From contig JALLAZ010000021.1 in the NCBI GenBank assembly GCA_036939755.1, forward strand, positions 1 through 45,839: a DNA stretch of 45,839 nucleotides. The letters are read 5' to 3'. The DNA is from Stephanodiscus triporus (lineage: Eukaryota; Bacillariophyta; Thalassiosirophyceae; Thalassiosirales; Thalassiosiraceae). Shown in pieces: positions 30,627 through 40,026 of the stretch; within the stretch, counting starts at the first letter, position 1, and each line of letters opens with the position of its first letter. The position numbers and the translations under genes were made by a program. The notes below the pieces were generated by a model. The model was not told the origin of the DNA, did no database searches, and worked only from the letters and a program-made list of their open reading frames with translations.

Positions 30627-31391
30627 TTACTCAATTATCAAGACTTGCCATGCAACTGGGCTTCCATATCCAGGCACAGATTTTTCCTCCTCATCGGACG
30701 GATATCGCACTTCGATTCCCCCTCCTCGTCCCGCCACGGCAACCACGGTTGTGACCTCATATCCGTTGTTGGGCTCAGGTAGCAGTCCCACTTCACCCGG
30801 GGCATTGACAAGAGACTCTTTAAGGTTCCTCCTGCAAACTCCCCCCTTCCGGGCTCAGGAGGTGCATCATGGGTGGCTGCATCGTTTCATCACTGTGCCA
30901 TGCCTGAATCAAACTCCTCCCTTTTGGCGATTGTCGGTGCACCCCTCGTGACTGCATCGTTTCCGTTTTGCACCATGCGTGATACAAACTCCTCCCTGAA
31001 CGGATCTATTGCCGCATCCCTCGTGGCTGCATCGTTTTACCAGTGCACCATGCCTGACACAAACTCCTCCCTGTTGGGACTGTTTAGTGCACCCCCCATG
31101 GCTGCATCGTTTCACCACTGCGCCATTCCGTTTTGCACAGTGCCCAATACAAACTCCTCCCACTTGGGCTCTGTTGGTGCACCCCTTGTGGCTGCATCGT
31201 TTCGCCTTCACCACTGCACCATGTCTGATACAAACTCCTTTATTTTTGGCATCGTTGGTGCATCCCTCATGCCTGAACCTGTCCACAGGGGTTCCCGGTG
31301 ACCCTGCCCTTTTTGCAGCAGCACACCCTGCGAAAGAGGGCAGAAAAATTGGCATATGTTGTGAGTGTTGAATCGCAATATGACAAGACAC
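30627..31391 (-). pseudogene. broken WRKY19-type Cys/His zinc-finger repeat gene
   Basis: Read on the minus strand, residues of the form KRCSHEGCTN, a few polar residues, then GGVCIRHGA repeat five times between about 31290 and 30909. Each has the C-x4-C-x(n)-C-x-x-H layout of the short zinc-finger repeats often labelled WRKY19-like in diatoms and oomycetes. The frame then meets TGA at the place of the conserved Cys of a sixth unit (GGV-stop-FRHG), and a second TGA follows soon after in CSHP-stop-CT. A conserved-looking tail (GLLPEPNNGYEVTTVVAVAG, then PSDEEE) remains readable down to a TAA at 30627. A splice-acceptor-like CTTTCGCAG lies upstream near 31330, but no matching first exon was found. 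Function of intact relatives is unknown. Confidence 0.6.
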
Positions 31392-31891
31392 ACATGAATG
31401 AGGTGCGGAAAAATTGGCTAATTTGGTGAGTTTTTGAGTCGCATTGTGTCAAACACATGTAAAAATCTCTCTGGACGCCTCCTTCTGTCAGCGATCTCAA
31501 CTGTGTTTCATTCATTTCTCACCATGAGCTGTGGCATGATCTCCCACTTTCCTGCGGTGGATCGAATGAAGCAGAGCTGCCGACGGTCTGCCACAAATGC
31601 GGAATAGCCCACCACCTTGTCATCCCCCGGACTCTCATCAGTGATTCGATGCTTGAGAGCATGATTTCTGCCACGCAGAGGGGCGCGGCATGACCCCCTG
31701 GCTTGCAGCACCTTCCTCGCCTTGAACTGTCCGTCCATCCTGTGGCGACGGAAATGAAAAAAGAGGGTATCAACGTTACAATCAAATTGGGTTCTATTGA
31801 AAAAAGTGAGGCCATCTTATTTTATCGATGCTGCTGCCGACACATTGTTGTTGGTACACAGAGCAACGACTACCGGAAACATGAAGCTTAT
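31392..31891. other. non-coding or decayed sequence
   Basis: A short minus-strand frame at 31738-31508 (beginning MDGQFKARKVLQARG) is open for 76 codons, but I do not recognise it and it ends in a cluster of stops. It may be another fragment of the neighbouring broken gene or of a mobile element. Confidence 0.3.
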
Positions 31892-32068
31892 TAATGAATG
31901 GGGTCCATACAGTAGTCGAGAAACAAAATAGCGCGGAGAAGAAAACGTGGACTTAAAATGAATGGGTCCATTCATTGGTCGAAGAAATGAAAACATAATG
32001 AATGGACCCCATTCATTAGTCCATCGTTGATGACTCCAATGATGGATAATGAATGGGGTCCATTCAAT
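31892..32068. repeat. four copies of an AATGAATGGRnCCATTCATT palindrome
   Basis: Copies near 31892, 31956, 31996 and 32046 share TAATGAATGG, a 1-4 base centre of G or C, then CCATTCATT. Two are full palindromes of about 20 bases; the first and last are imperfect on the right side. Orientation alternates (GGGGTCC versus GGACCCC). The cluster stops just before the N at 32084. Confidence 0.75.
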
Positions 32069-32083
32069 AAAAACTATACCATA

Positions 32084-32084
32084 N
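32084..32084. other. single undetermined base (N)
   Basis: This is the only ambiguous base I noticed in the window. It falls exactly where the reverse-transcriptase reading frame loses homology and the palindromic repeat cluster begins, so it may mark an assembly join rather than a lone base-call failure. Confidence 0.8.
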
Positions 32085-32667
32085 TTGGGATTCCAAGGGG
32101 TCGTAATTTTGATTTATCAAGTGGGTCTTTGTAGATGCAAAAAAGGTAGACATCAGTGAAGTATCGTTTGATAGGAGGTGGGAGGTTGTTGGTGTAAATT
32201 TGATTAAAGATAAAGTTTAGGTGGGTGGGGATGTTTGGGAGTTTTGCTTGGACAAGATCTATAAAGACATCGATGGAATCAGCATTGACTCCTGCACCTT
32301 TGTGGCGACTGGCGTGTAGGATAGTTGTGCAAATATCACCGGGTAGAGAATATGTTTGTGGTGGTGGTGGTTTGATGGGGTAAATTTGGGTTGGGACTGG
32401 TGGTGTGTATAATTTGCGGACAGTGTTGATATTGGAGTTATCAATGGGAGCGATGGAGGTGGAAGTGGTTGAGCGGGCAATCGCAGTTCGGAGTTGGTCG
32501 GAGTCTGCAGCTTGTTGTGCGGTAGAGGCATGGGAAGTAGATGTGGGATTAGTATTTTGGCGTAGATACTTGTACGATAACGGACACCTAACACTTAACG
32601 CTTGACAGGTCCACGATGATTGGCTGGCTTCCTTGGGAAGTAACAGATTGAAGATATGACCAGTCAA
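32085..32667 (-). pseudogene. reverse-transcriptase fragment of a retroelement
   Basis: The minus-strand frame shows HKGAGVNADSIDVFIDLV, a helical spacer and then VYLFCIYKDPLDKSKLRPLG followed by IP. This is the start of a reverse-transcriptase domain (the K-D/K-P-x(n)-LRPLGIP motif). The catalytic YxDD motif and everything downstream are missing, because the frame breaks at the N at 32084. The upstream 100 residues are Ser/Thr/Pro-rich. Only this stub of the element is present. Its outer end overlaps the first 12 bases of the neighbouring glycosyltransferase-like gene. Confidence 0.7.
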
Positions 32668-34300
32668 GTAGACGCGCGTCGGACGGTAAGAGGGATCAAT
32701 TCATCAACCCTTCTCCGAAGAATCCTCGCCGTTCCAATTGTCGTATCTTCCATTGCACCCATTATCCTTCATCGCCACCTATCTTTTCACTCGACCGACC
32801 AAGCGCGGCATACTTTTCTGCGTGGACCGCCAAGCTCCTCACGTAGCGGCAAGACGTCGATCATCGAGTTCGTATACGAGGACGGCCAAATTACCAATGC
32901 CACGCTGCCCTCGAACATCGGAGGTGCCGGACGTTCTCTCCTGCTGCGCGCTCTCGACAAACGTCCTGTCTGGGATGAGGATATCCATCCCGAAATCGAG
33001 GCGGAGCGATGCGGCAGGTATTATTCCTACTCGAATTCCAAAAAGGTCTTCGCGCAATATAAGGCCAGGAAGAGACGGCGGTTGTTCCTCGGATCGCTCA
33101 TCGCCGATGACAGTTGGCACGCCCTGTGCGCCTTGGCGATCGAGACTTACGGCGTCTACACCGCCGTGGCCTTCGTGGAGAGCAATCGCACCCAAACGGG
33201 GAGTCCGCGTCAACTTCGCTTCGTCAATGGCACAACGGAGCATAAGATCCTAGTGGAAAGCGACCTATTCGGCCCTAATACGCCCGTGCTGATTGAGCAC
33301 TTCGTCCACGAGGGTGACGTCGTCGGTGTGGGCATGATACGCGAACAAATGCAACGAAGTTTGATCATAGATATGTGGAAAAAAGCGGGCATGACACGAG
33401 ACGATATTGGCGTTCTGACCGACGCCGATGAGACATTCACGCGTGATTTCTTGCGAGCGGCGCAAATGTGCGACATACCAGAGTTGAATCCCGAGACGCA
33501 AAACTGTCACACTGCAAAACTGATATCAGCGTCTATGGTATTCGAGGGCAGTCCAGAATGCATGACAGCCACACGGCAATGGATGCATCCGGATTTAATA
33601 CTAGGAAAATGTATCGAGGGGATTGGCGACAAAGAATTCAAGCTGGACGACTCGCAACGTAAGAGTAAATTAGCCTGGAGGAAGAGGGAATACACGTATA
33701 AGTATGGGAACTACAGTGGCTGGCCCAAGGAAAAGAAAAGTAAGTGATAGGACCATGCCTGCGCTTAACGAGAGATTCTTTATGAGAGATTCGTTATTCA
33801 TCCAAAAAAAAGTGTCTTATACTCATTCTTGTGTAAAAAAAGCATTTCCGTTATGGAACGCAGCTGACTTCCGACGAGATCAGGGTGGCCACGTTATCAT
33901 GTTTGAGCAAGTGGACTATCTCCGCTTTGGTATGGGTCATACAGGATACCATTTTCACAATTACTTTGAAACAACACAACAATTGCGAAAGAAGTACATG
34001 ACATATGGCCATCCGGTAAAAGAAGCAGAGAACTTGTCTATAAGTGAAATGCATCCAGATTTGGATGTCATGATTGACTGCGTGTTGGGACGTCCCACGA
34101 CAAATAATAAGCACAATATATCATCAGTGAAGTTGGCAGACTTTGAAGGACGGATCCCGATTGCTTATGGATTGGATGGATACTCCTTTGCAAGACATGT
34201 CGAACTAGAAAAAATTCTGAAGGACGATGAAAGGGGACACGACAGGACTTGGCATGACAATCCCAAATCAAAGGACTGGTTTGAGAAGATTCCACACTGA
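32656..34300 (+). CDS. glycosyltransferase-like type II membrane protein
   Basis: Exons 32656-33739 and 33843-34300 (103-base intron, phase 1) give 513 residues. One N-terminal membrane helix (residues 23-40, ILAVPIVVSSIAPIIL) suggests a Golgi or ER type II topology. The core reads HFVHEGDVVGVGMIREQM, then GVLTDADETFTRDFLRAAQ with an acidic D-x-D-E site. It continues with AKLISASMVFEGSPEC, WMHPDLILGKCIEGIG, and after the intron FPLWNAADFRRDQGG. The order resembles family GT17-like enzymes (V-D-E-I type site), but similarity is remote and I hold the family call loosely. Three N-x-S/T sequons are consistent with luminal location. The retroelement stub abuts the start codon, so the promoter is either inside or replaced by element sequence. 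Confidence 0.6.
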
Positions 34301-34345
34301 GCCTTCAATACGCAGCACATGGCATGGTGAATACCCTATGAGAGT

Positions 34346-34370
34346 CGCTGTTATTTCACAGATAACAGCG
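34346..34370 (+). other. perfect 9-bp stem-loop in the 3' flank
   Basis: CGCTGTTAT and ATAACAGCG pair perfectly around a 7-base loop, 45 bases after the stop codon. GTAACAGCG recurs near 34443. It could be a 3' UTR structure of the glycosyltransferase-like mRNA. No function is visible. Confidence 0.6.
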
Positions 34371-34951
34371 AAATTCTTCTTTGATGCGGGCCCTGTCCGC
34401 CGTTGTCATCATTTGGATCCGGGTGGAAAATCGCTGGTTTTGTGGTAACAGCGATGTCACTGGGAACTAACGCATTGATCTATTAGGACGAGAACGAATG
34501 CGACGATAACGTTGTCGAGAACTAGGATCTTAGGCACCCGTCGACGAAATTGTCAAGATCCTCAAATTGCCTCGTGACGTAATTGATAAATCAGTTCTAA
34601 CCATGCTGTCGGGTCGTCATTATCCTTTACTTGTTACTTCCACCCAATATGTGAGAGATTGAAATGAGACTGTCCAGATTGCATGTGGAAATTGGACAGT
34701 AATGAAAATTATATTCTAGCTTAACCACATCGTTTAATGAAAAGAGTATGTCAATGTCAATGAACCGCACGAAGTGCAAGGAGAGCAGCCAAATTCTCCC
34801 TCACATTCGCTTCCGGCGTGAGATAAATTATAATGTTGTTTGGTGCTGAATCTAAGTTATGAATGATATTGTTGGACGAACAGTGTCGCCTACAAAAAAA
34901 TGGCGACATTGCGTATAATGCACAATCTTGTAGGAATCACGACAGAAAGTT
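34371..34951. other. gene-free interval
   Basis: About 580 bases of AT-rich DNA between the 3' ends of two convergent genes. I see no coding frame, tandem repeat or strong structure. Confidence 0.5.
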
Positions 34952-36258
34952 CTAAGCTTTCCATGCAGTTTGAACGAAGACAATCCCATCATCCCTGCAT
35001 TTGAGTGCGGAGAAAATCAACACAACGGCAATAGGATGGGAAAATTTATTTATTTCGTGGAGAAGACGAATACGAAAAACAACATACCTATCAGGATTGT
35101 TTTCCAGTCCGATCTTTCGAGCAGAACTCTCCCAATACTTCACCTTTCCCCTGCTGGTATCGATCCTCTTGTAATGATCGTACAGTTCCCGCACCCCGTC
35201 GGGAACGTGCGGACACTTCTTGAAGTGTATCCGCTGCCATGCGCACACCTCTCGGTAGATGTTCTTCAGACGCAGAGGGTAGAATGCGGCCTTGGAGGTC
35301 GACTTGCGACGCATATTCACACAGTGGGCGCAGCGCAGGCCGACGCGACCGGGGTAGTAGCGCCGCGCGGTTGTCAACAAGGGGGAGGAGGAGACGGCGA
35401 TGGATCGGCGTCGCGTGACCAGGTGGCGAGTGGTAGTGCTCGTTTCGTTCGATGCATATCGTACTTGGGAGTGTCGTTGACACAGCTTCCATCCTCATCC
35501 TCGTCAGTATCTTCTTCGTCTTCGTCATCATCACAGTCAGAAGCTGCAGCTTGATGAGGGACGACGAATATCTCAAGGAGCTCCTTGCGAACGTACTGAT
35601 GAAGCTTGTTCACCTCCTCGGCGTCGTCATCGGTTGCAAGATGATTGGGGTGGACGAGTGAGTCAATAGCGGTGTCGAAACTCACGGCGGCGGTGGCGAG
35701 TTTTAGAGGAAGGTTCCTAAAAAGCTGATTTTCCATGATAGAGTCATTGATCGAATCTTGTTGGTTCTCATCGGTCAGCATTTTCGCGGCCATGTCGACA
35801 ATATCGGCGGCGCCTTGGGCGGAGCAATCGTTCTTAAAATGACAAAGAATTCCCGCGGCTCGCATCACATCACCGGCATTATTGGTGGAAACTTGTCGGT
35901 CGATCTCTTGGGGATAAAAATCGCTCACTTCAGCCGGAGGTGGTACGTGGCCATGGTCTTGGTCGACATAAGTGTTCAAATTCTCGTCGGCGGCAACCGA
36001 GTAGAACGAAGAACATGGAAGGGCGGTATCAATCATACTTTCCAAACTTGAGACACATCGCTGCTGCTGTCGCTCGGCCTCGTGGCATGTTATCGCGTGG
36101 AAAGACGAGACTTGTGGCTGCCGAAAAACGTGGTCGCCGCCGCCGCCGTCGCATGAGGCGTAGAAGGGCGCCTGTTCGAATTCATCAATGATTGGCGTTA
36201 CTACGGCGGTGGTGACGATGGAGCCTGCGGCCGCTGTCGATCTTGCGGCGAGGGGCAT
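34952..36258 (-). CDS. diatom-type protein with Cys/His motif, apparent frameshift
   Basis: Coding starts at 36258 and ends at 34952, with a 93-base intron at 35087-34995 and a last exon of 43 bases. The first frame (to about 35380) includes LHQYVRKELLEIFVV, and the second frame includes RRYYPGRVGLRCAHC, then HFKKCPHVPDGVRELYDHYK, then KVKYWESSARKIGL. In relatives I recall, these two blocks belong to one domain, yet here they lie in frames offset by one base. The join lies in a Pro/Ser linker over the run TCCTCCTCCCCCTTG at 35381-35395. A one-base error or indel there is the simplest explanation; no intron fits. The CxxC and CxH residues could bind zinc. Function is unknown. The terminal exon (DDGIVFVQTAWKA) fits relatives. 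Confidence 0.62.
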
Positions 36259-36684
36259 CTTCTGGAGGGGGGTGGATCAGGGCTGGCAATACATTTGAAA
36301 CAAAAAAAATGAGGGGAAGAAACACACCCAACGCGGCATTGTTGCGTGTGTCATTGCCGTCATGCCGTGAGCTAGTGATCTCGCCTTTCTAAAATAGAGA
36401 AGTGATTTGTGAATATCCGCCGTTCGGGAACAGCGGCTGGCGGTCTCCAAGCTATTAGGAAAAACAAACCTAAGTATGACGTCACATCGCTCGCGTTGTC
36501 CGAGTGGGAGGAGGACTGACAACAAGAAAACCCAAGAGAGAGAGAGCAAAATGAAAAAGTGCGAAGAGAGAGAGACCCCAGTCGCTTTCCCTCACTCATA
36601 AGCGTAGTAGGTCCTCCGCACAAACTCTACCATACTCAGAGAATTTTCAACGGCCGAGGTCGAGAGAGGTGTGATCACGGTGTG
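36259..36684. promoter_or_regulatory. divergent promoter interval with a CRE palindrome
   Basis: 426 bases between divergent genes. A perfect CRE, TGACGTCA, lies at 36477-36484. In diatoms TGACGT elements bind bZIP factors in CO2- and cAMP-responsive promoters (established for Phaeodactylum carbonic anhydrase genes). Whether it acts here is unknown. A GA-rich run follows at about 36530-36580. Confidence 0.45.
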
Positions 36685-37800
36685 ATGAGATGCTCCACTT
36701 TTGACCGCGAAGAGGAGGACCACAACCAACACTCTGCCGGTGCCCCGACCAAACAACACTCGATGGCACTCAACTTACCGCCGTCGTCAGCGGAAGAACC
36801 GCCTGTAACTACAGAGACCTTCCAAAAGCACTATGGAAGAGGATCTGTTGGTTATGCCGACGATCATCCTCATCATCGTGGCCACCCGCCCTCTCAGCAG
36901 AGTTACCCGCCGACGCATTACGCGGCGCCACCGGGCCACCATCATCCGCCGCCTCCTCCTCCGTACAATGCTGCTCCCCCCCTTCATCCTGCTCATGGCT
37001 ACAATCATCCATCATCGTGGTACTACCCTCCTCATGCCGCACAGGCAGCTGTACCACCCCCCTTGGATGACCCGGCGTCGCATCGCAACGCCTCACGACC
37101 ATCGAACCATTCTAACCACATGCATCCCAGTCTAGTCACTCCCAAGAGTCAGGATTCGGAAACTCTGCCCCCCTTTGCCGTAAGTTCGAATGGTTTTCCC
37201 GAAAATACGAAGCCTGCATCAAAAGGGACCACAAAAAGGATTACAACGCCAAAAAAGAAGGAAAGTGGTAACAAATTGCCATCCTCGAATAACGACAAGG
37301 AACAACCAGAAATGGTAGAGGAACCCAAGGTGGAACCGATGAAACAGGACTTTCATTTCTACGCCATGGATCATTACGAGGAAATGAAACAAGTTTGTCA
37401 ACAGAAGCTTGACAAAGCCTTCGCGGACGGAATCATCCAGACGAACACGGAGAATCAACTCTACCTTCTTACCACGCTGCTTAACGCACGTCTCATTAAG
37501 AATTGGGAGGAGGCGTCGCCCTCCATGCGCGCCGAATATTTGAAGAAGGAGGAGGCCGATCGAAAGCGTTTCATGAGCGAGGAGGAGGTGGCAAGTCGAC
37601 ATTGTGCGACTTTGACGGCACGCAGGAGGAGTCCGAAGCAGAGTGGCGACTTGGGAAGGGCGGGAAGTTTTGGCCTGTCAGCTGTTGATGTACGTACCTT
37701 GGGTGATGGTCAAGATAAATCAGAGGTGAAGCGCCCTATGGCTGAATTTGACATGAATGGCACGGAGAGTTTCGCAAAACGGGCGAAGTCTGAAGTTTAG
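36685..37800 (+). CDS. His/Pro-rich diatom-type nuclear protein of unknown function
   Basis: 371 residues from the first ATG (a second candidate lies at 36763). The first 170 residues are rich in Pro, His and Tyr and disordered (HPPPPPPYNAAPP). A basic stretch TTKRITTPKKKESGNK could be a nuclear localisation signal. The conserved-looking block at about residues 225-315 is helical: FYAMDHYEEMKQVCQQKLDK, then LYLLTTLLNARLIKNWEEAS, then MRAEYLKKEEADRKRFMSEE and VASRHCATLTARRRSP. I recall this last block from other diatom proteins without a named function. A second basic cluster, FAKRAKSEV, forms the C-terminus. A role in transcription or chromatin is a guess. Confidence 0.6.
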   Translation: MRCSTFDREEEDHNQHSAGAPTKQHSMALNLPPSSAEEPPVTTETFQKHYGRGSVGYADDHPHHRGHPPSQQSYPPTHYAAPPGHHHPPPPPPYNAAPPLHPAHGYNHPSSWYYPPHAAQAAVPPPLDDPASHRNASRPSNHSNHMHPSLVTPKSQDSETLPPFAVSSNGFPENTKPASKGTTKRITTPKKKESGNKLPSSNNDKEQPEMVEEPKVEPMKQDFHFYAMDHYEEMKQVCQQKLDKAFADGIIQTNTENQLYLLTTLLNARLIKNWEEASPSMRAEYLKKEEADRKRFMSEEEVASRHCATLTARRRSPKQSGDLGRAGSFGLSAVDVRTLGDGQDKSEVKRPMAEFDMNGTESFAKRAKSEV

Positions 37801-38354
37801 GCGCATGATTCGTGGGGGTGGGCTATTGTAGAGGTAGTAGCACCAAAATTGTGTTTTATCTTGCATAATACTTAAAAGAGTACATTTTCATAGGTCTTGG
37901 TTTTTGATATTGAATTTTAGTCTAGAGGAGTAAACGAAAAGAAGCCCGACCTCTCAAACGAAATTGATATCTCTTTGAAGGGGCATATGCAACCACAATT
38001 TTCACTGGCAGATTAGGAGGCACAATCCCGATATCGCCAGCAGTCTTGCGCCTCAGAAGCAAAAAATTGCTTTTCTGCTTGAAAGTAATATGGCACGTGC
38101 AGTTCACCCTGCCAGTGCAACTGTTAGTGATGCAAAAGTGTCCAAAATGAGCAAAGAGTATGGAGGTCGTGCGGGTCAGGAGAAAGACTAACAAAACTCA
38201 ACAGGACATTACTCCCGTTGGATTCCATTGGGCCGGTAGATGAAGGTATGGGTGGTAGACTTTCACTTGGTGCTGTTTGGCTAGGATTTGGAGTAAATTG
38301 ATTTGAAATGGAAAAGGATGAAGCCATTGCAATAAGTGTGACAACCATTGAATA
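37801..38354. other. interval between convergent 3' ends
   Basis: Probably the 3' UTRs of the two convergent genes. Short open frames here are not supported by codon pattern or recognisable similarity. Confidence 0.45.
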
Positions 38355-39653
38355 TCATAATAAAGGAAAATCAAGAGCATCTTCTCTGAATGCAGGAGGT
38401 TGATCCGGTCGATAGAACTCAAGAAGGTTACGCAACATGCATATTCTTTCTTCTTTTTCTTTGCCATTTCCCTCCACATCCTTCATCTGTCCTTCCAATA
38501 TTTCTTTCAGATTGAGCTTTGCCGCCTTTCTTGCTTTAGCCCTCGCGTCCATGTCATCCATACTCCTTTGACTCTTCATGAATTCCATTTCCATTAGCGA
38601 CTCGGCTCGAAATATGCCGTTGTTGCTCTGCTGAAGTCGTTCAACGACCGCTGCAGATACCCAAGCATCACGGGCTGCATAGGAGATTTGTTCGGGTGTC
38701 AAATGGCGATTTCCCCAGTTGCTCATCGAGAGTTTCTTGTAAGGGGCGACGGAGAGCAAACAATGTTACACACCTTGGACGAAGAATGACAAGAACACAG
38801 TTGTGTGAAAACCAACCTTTGATTTATTTATCTCGACACCAAGAATTTTCTGAGCGAGTTCCCTTATTCCTGATCGTTTGTTATTTGGTACTCCTAGAAT
38901 GCATCCTATGTCAAAGCGAGATGTCATTTCCCAGAGTTGTGACTGTTGATGTTCGTCAACAGATTTACCCGGCGCACTTTCGAAACTCTTTTTTGACCAT
39001 CGATACAGCTCTAGAGCATCGTCATCAATACCTACACCCACTTTGATAATCTTGGGGTTATTGATGACTCTTCGTACGATTTCAGGGGCATAAAGGGCAG
39101 ATCCATCACCGCATCGCGATAGCTGAATAATGATGCACGATGTAGGTGTGGACAGCTGTAAGGTTGCTGGACCATCAGGAAGTGAGGTTCGTTCTGGCAT
39201 CCAGGGAGGTTTAGCAATCGATTCTTGATCGAATCCTAACATAGTGTAGGAGCCGTCGCTGTTGACGTTGTCCTCAAGCCAACGCTCAACTATGCTTGGA
39301 TCTTTCGTCGTTAATACTGGTAGCGGTGGAGCACCTACTGGTCCATCGAGTGGGGCGCACATGTTACTGAGTCCTGTCTTTGGTCTAAAAGTTTGGGGTT
39401 GGTTTGTGTTGCCAGATGATTGCTGTGGTGAACTAAGGTTGGAAGGTTTTGTTCTTTTTCTAGAGGCATTCCTCGAAGACTTATTACCTTCTAAATTGCC
39501 CCAACTATCACCTTCAAGCCTAGAGTGCTTTCTTTTTGGTTTGACGGTCGAGTGAAGGAACGACGATTGCTGATGTTTTGTTATCGGGGATGATGCTGCG
39601 TGTGAAGTCAATGGCGCTAAATTCATTATGAGAAAAAAGAGGCTAAAGTGCAT
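38355..39653 (-). CDS. RNase D-like 3'-5' exonuclease (DEDDy family)
   Basis: Exons 39653-38817 and 38735-38355 (81-base intron, phase 0) give 405 residues. The N-terminal segment MHFSLFFLIMNLAPLTSHAA is signal-like, so I start there rather than at the longer frame open to 39893. After 100 polar residues comes the exonuclease domain. Exo I is MLGFDQES with Asp and Glu, followed by a PATLQLSTPTSCIIIQL strand. Exo II is in IIKVGVGIDDDALEL. After it comes RFDIGCILG and IRELAQKILGVEINKS. Exo III is SYAARDAWVSAAV with Tyr and Asp, as in the DEDDy subfamily. Such enzymes trim RNA 3' ends (RNase D, WRN-type). The target here may be in an organelle. Confidence 0.87.
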
Positions 39654-40026
39654 CTTATCTTCGGCAGGCGGTACGGATCCTTCCAGCAAAGACGCTCTCC
39701 TGCTCGATTTCTCGCCGAGCTTCCTGCTACAGGTTTTAGGTTTTAGGAGGCGCCAATGGAGGCTGACGGACGGATGTGGATGTGGATGTGAGTAAAAAAT
39801 ACACCTAATATCCAAGACAATCAAGGTATGGTAACTAAAGTACCGGTAATGTAGAGTACTAGAGTACATACCTAGAGGAGTAGTGTTTCTCACTGCTGGG
39901 CGCGCCGCGTCAAACCATCACGACGCGATCTATCCTCTTCGATCGTCGCCCTCATCTACACACCATAATTCTCGCCTCCAACATTGGCTCTCCCAGAGGT
40001 ATTCAGAATGAAATGGAATTGATGTG
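39654..40026. promoter_or_regulatory. divergent promoter interval, exonuclease (-) and mTERF gene (+)
   Basis: 373 bases. It contains GTAGAGTACTAGAGTAC near 39851-39867, similar in composition to the GAGTACT cluster upstream of the CDF gene, and a GGGCGCGCCGCG stretch near 39898. There is no clear core promoter. Confidence 0.35.

Noticed and set aside
30873..31301. 142-codon + strand frame over the zinc-finger repeats
   Set aside because: Its apparent repeats are the antisense of the Cys/His units, and the Cys/His pattern makes sense only on the minus strand.
31892..32068. CRISPR-like array
   Set aside because: Only four irregular dyads with unequal spacing, in a eukaryotic genome, and no cas genes anywhere in the window.
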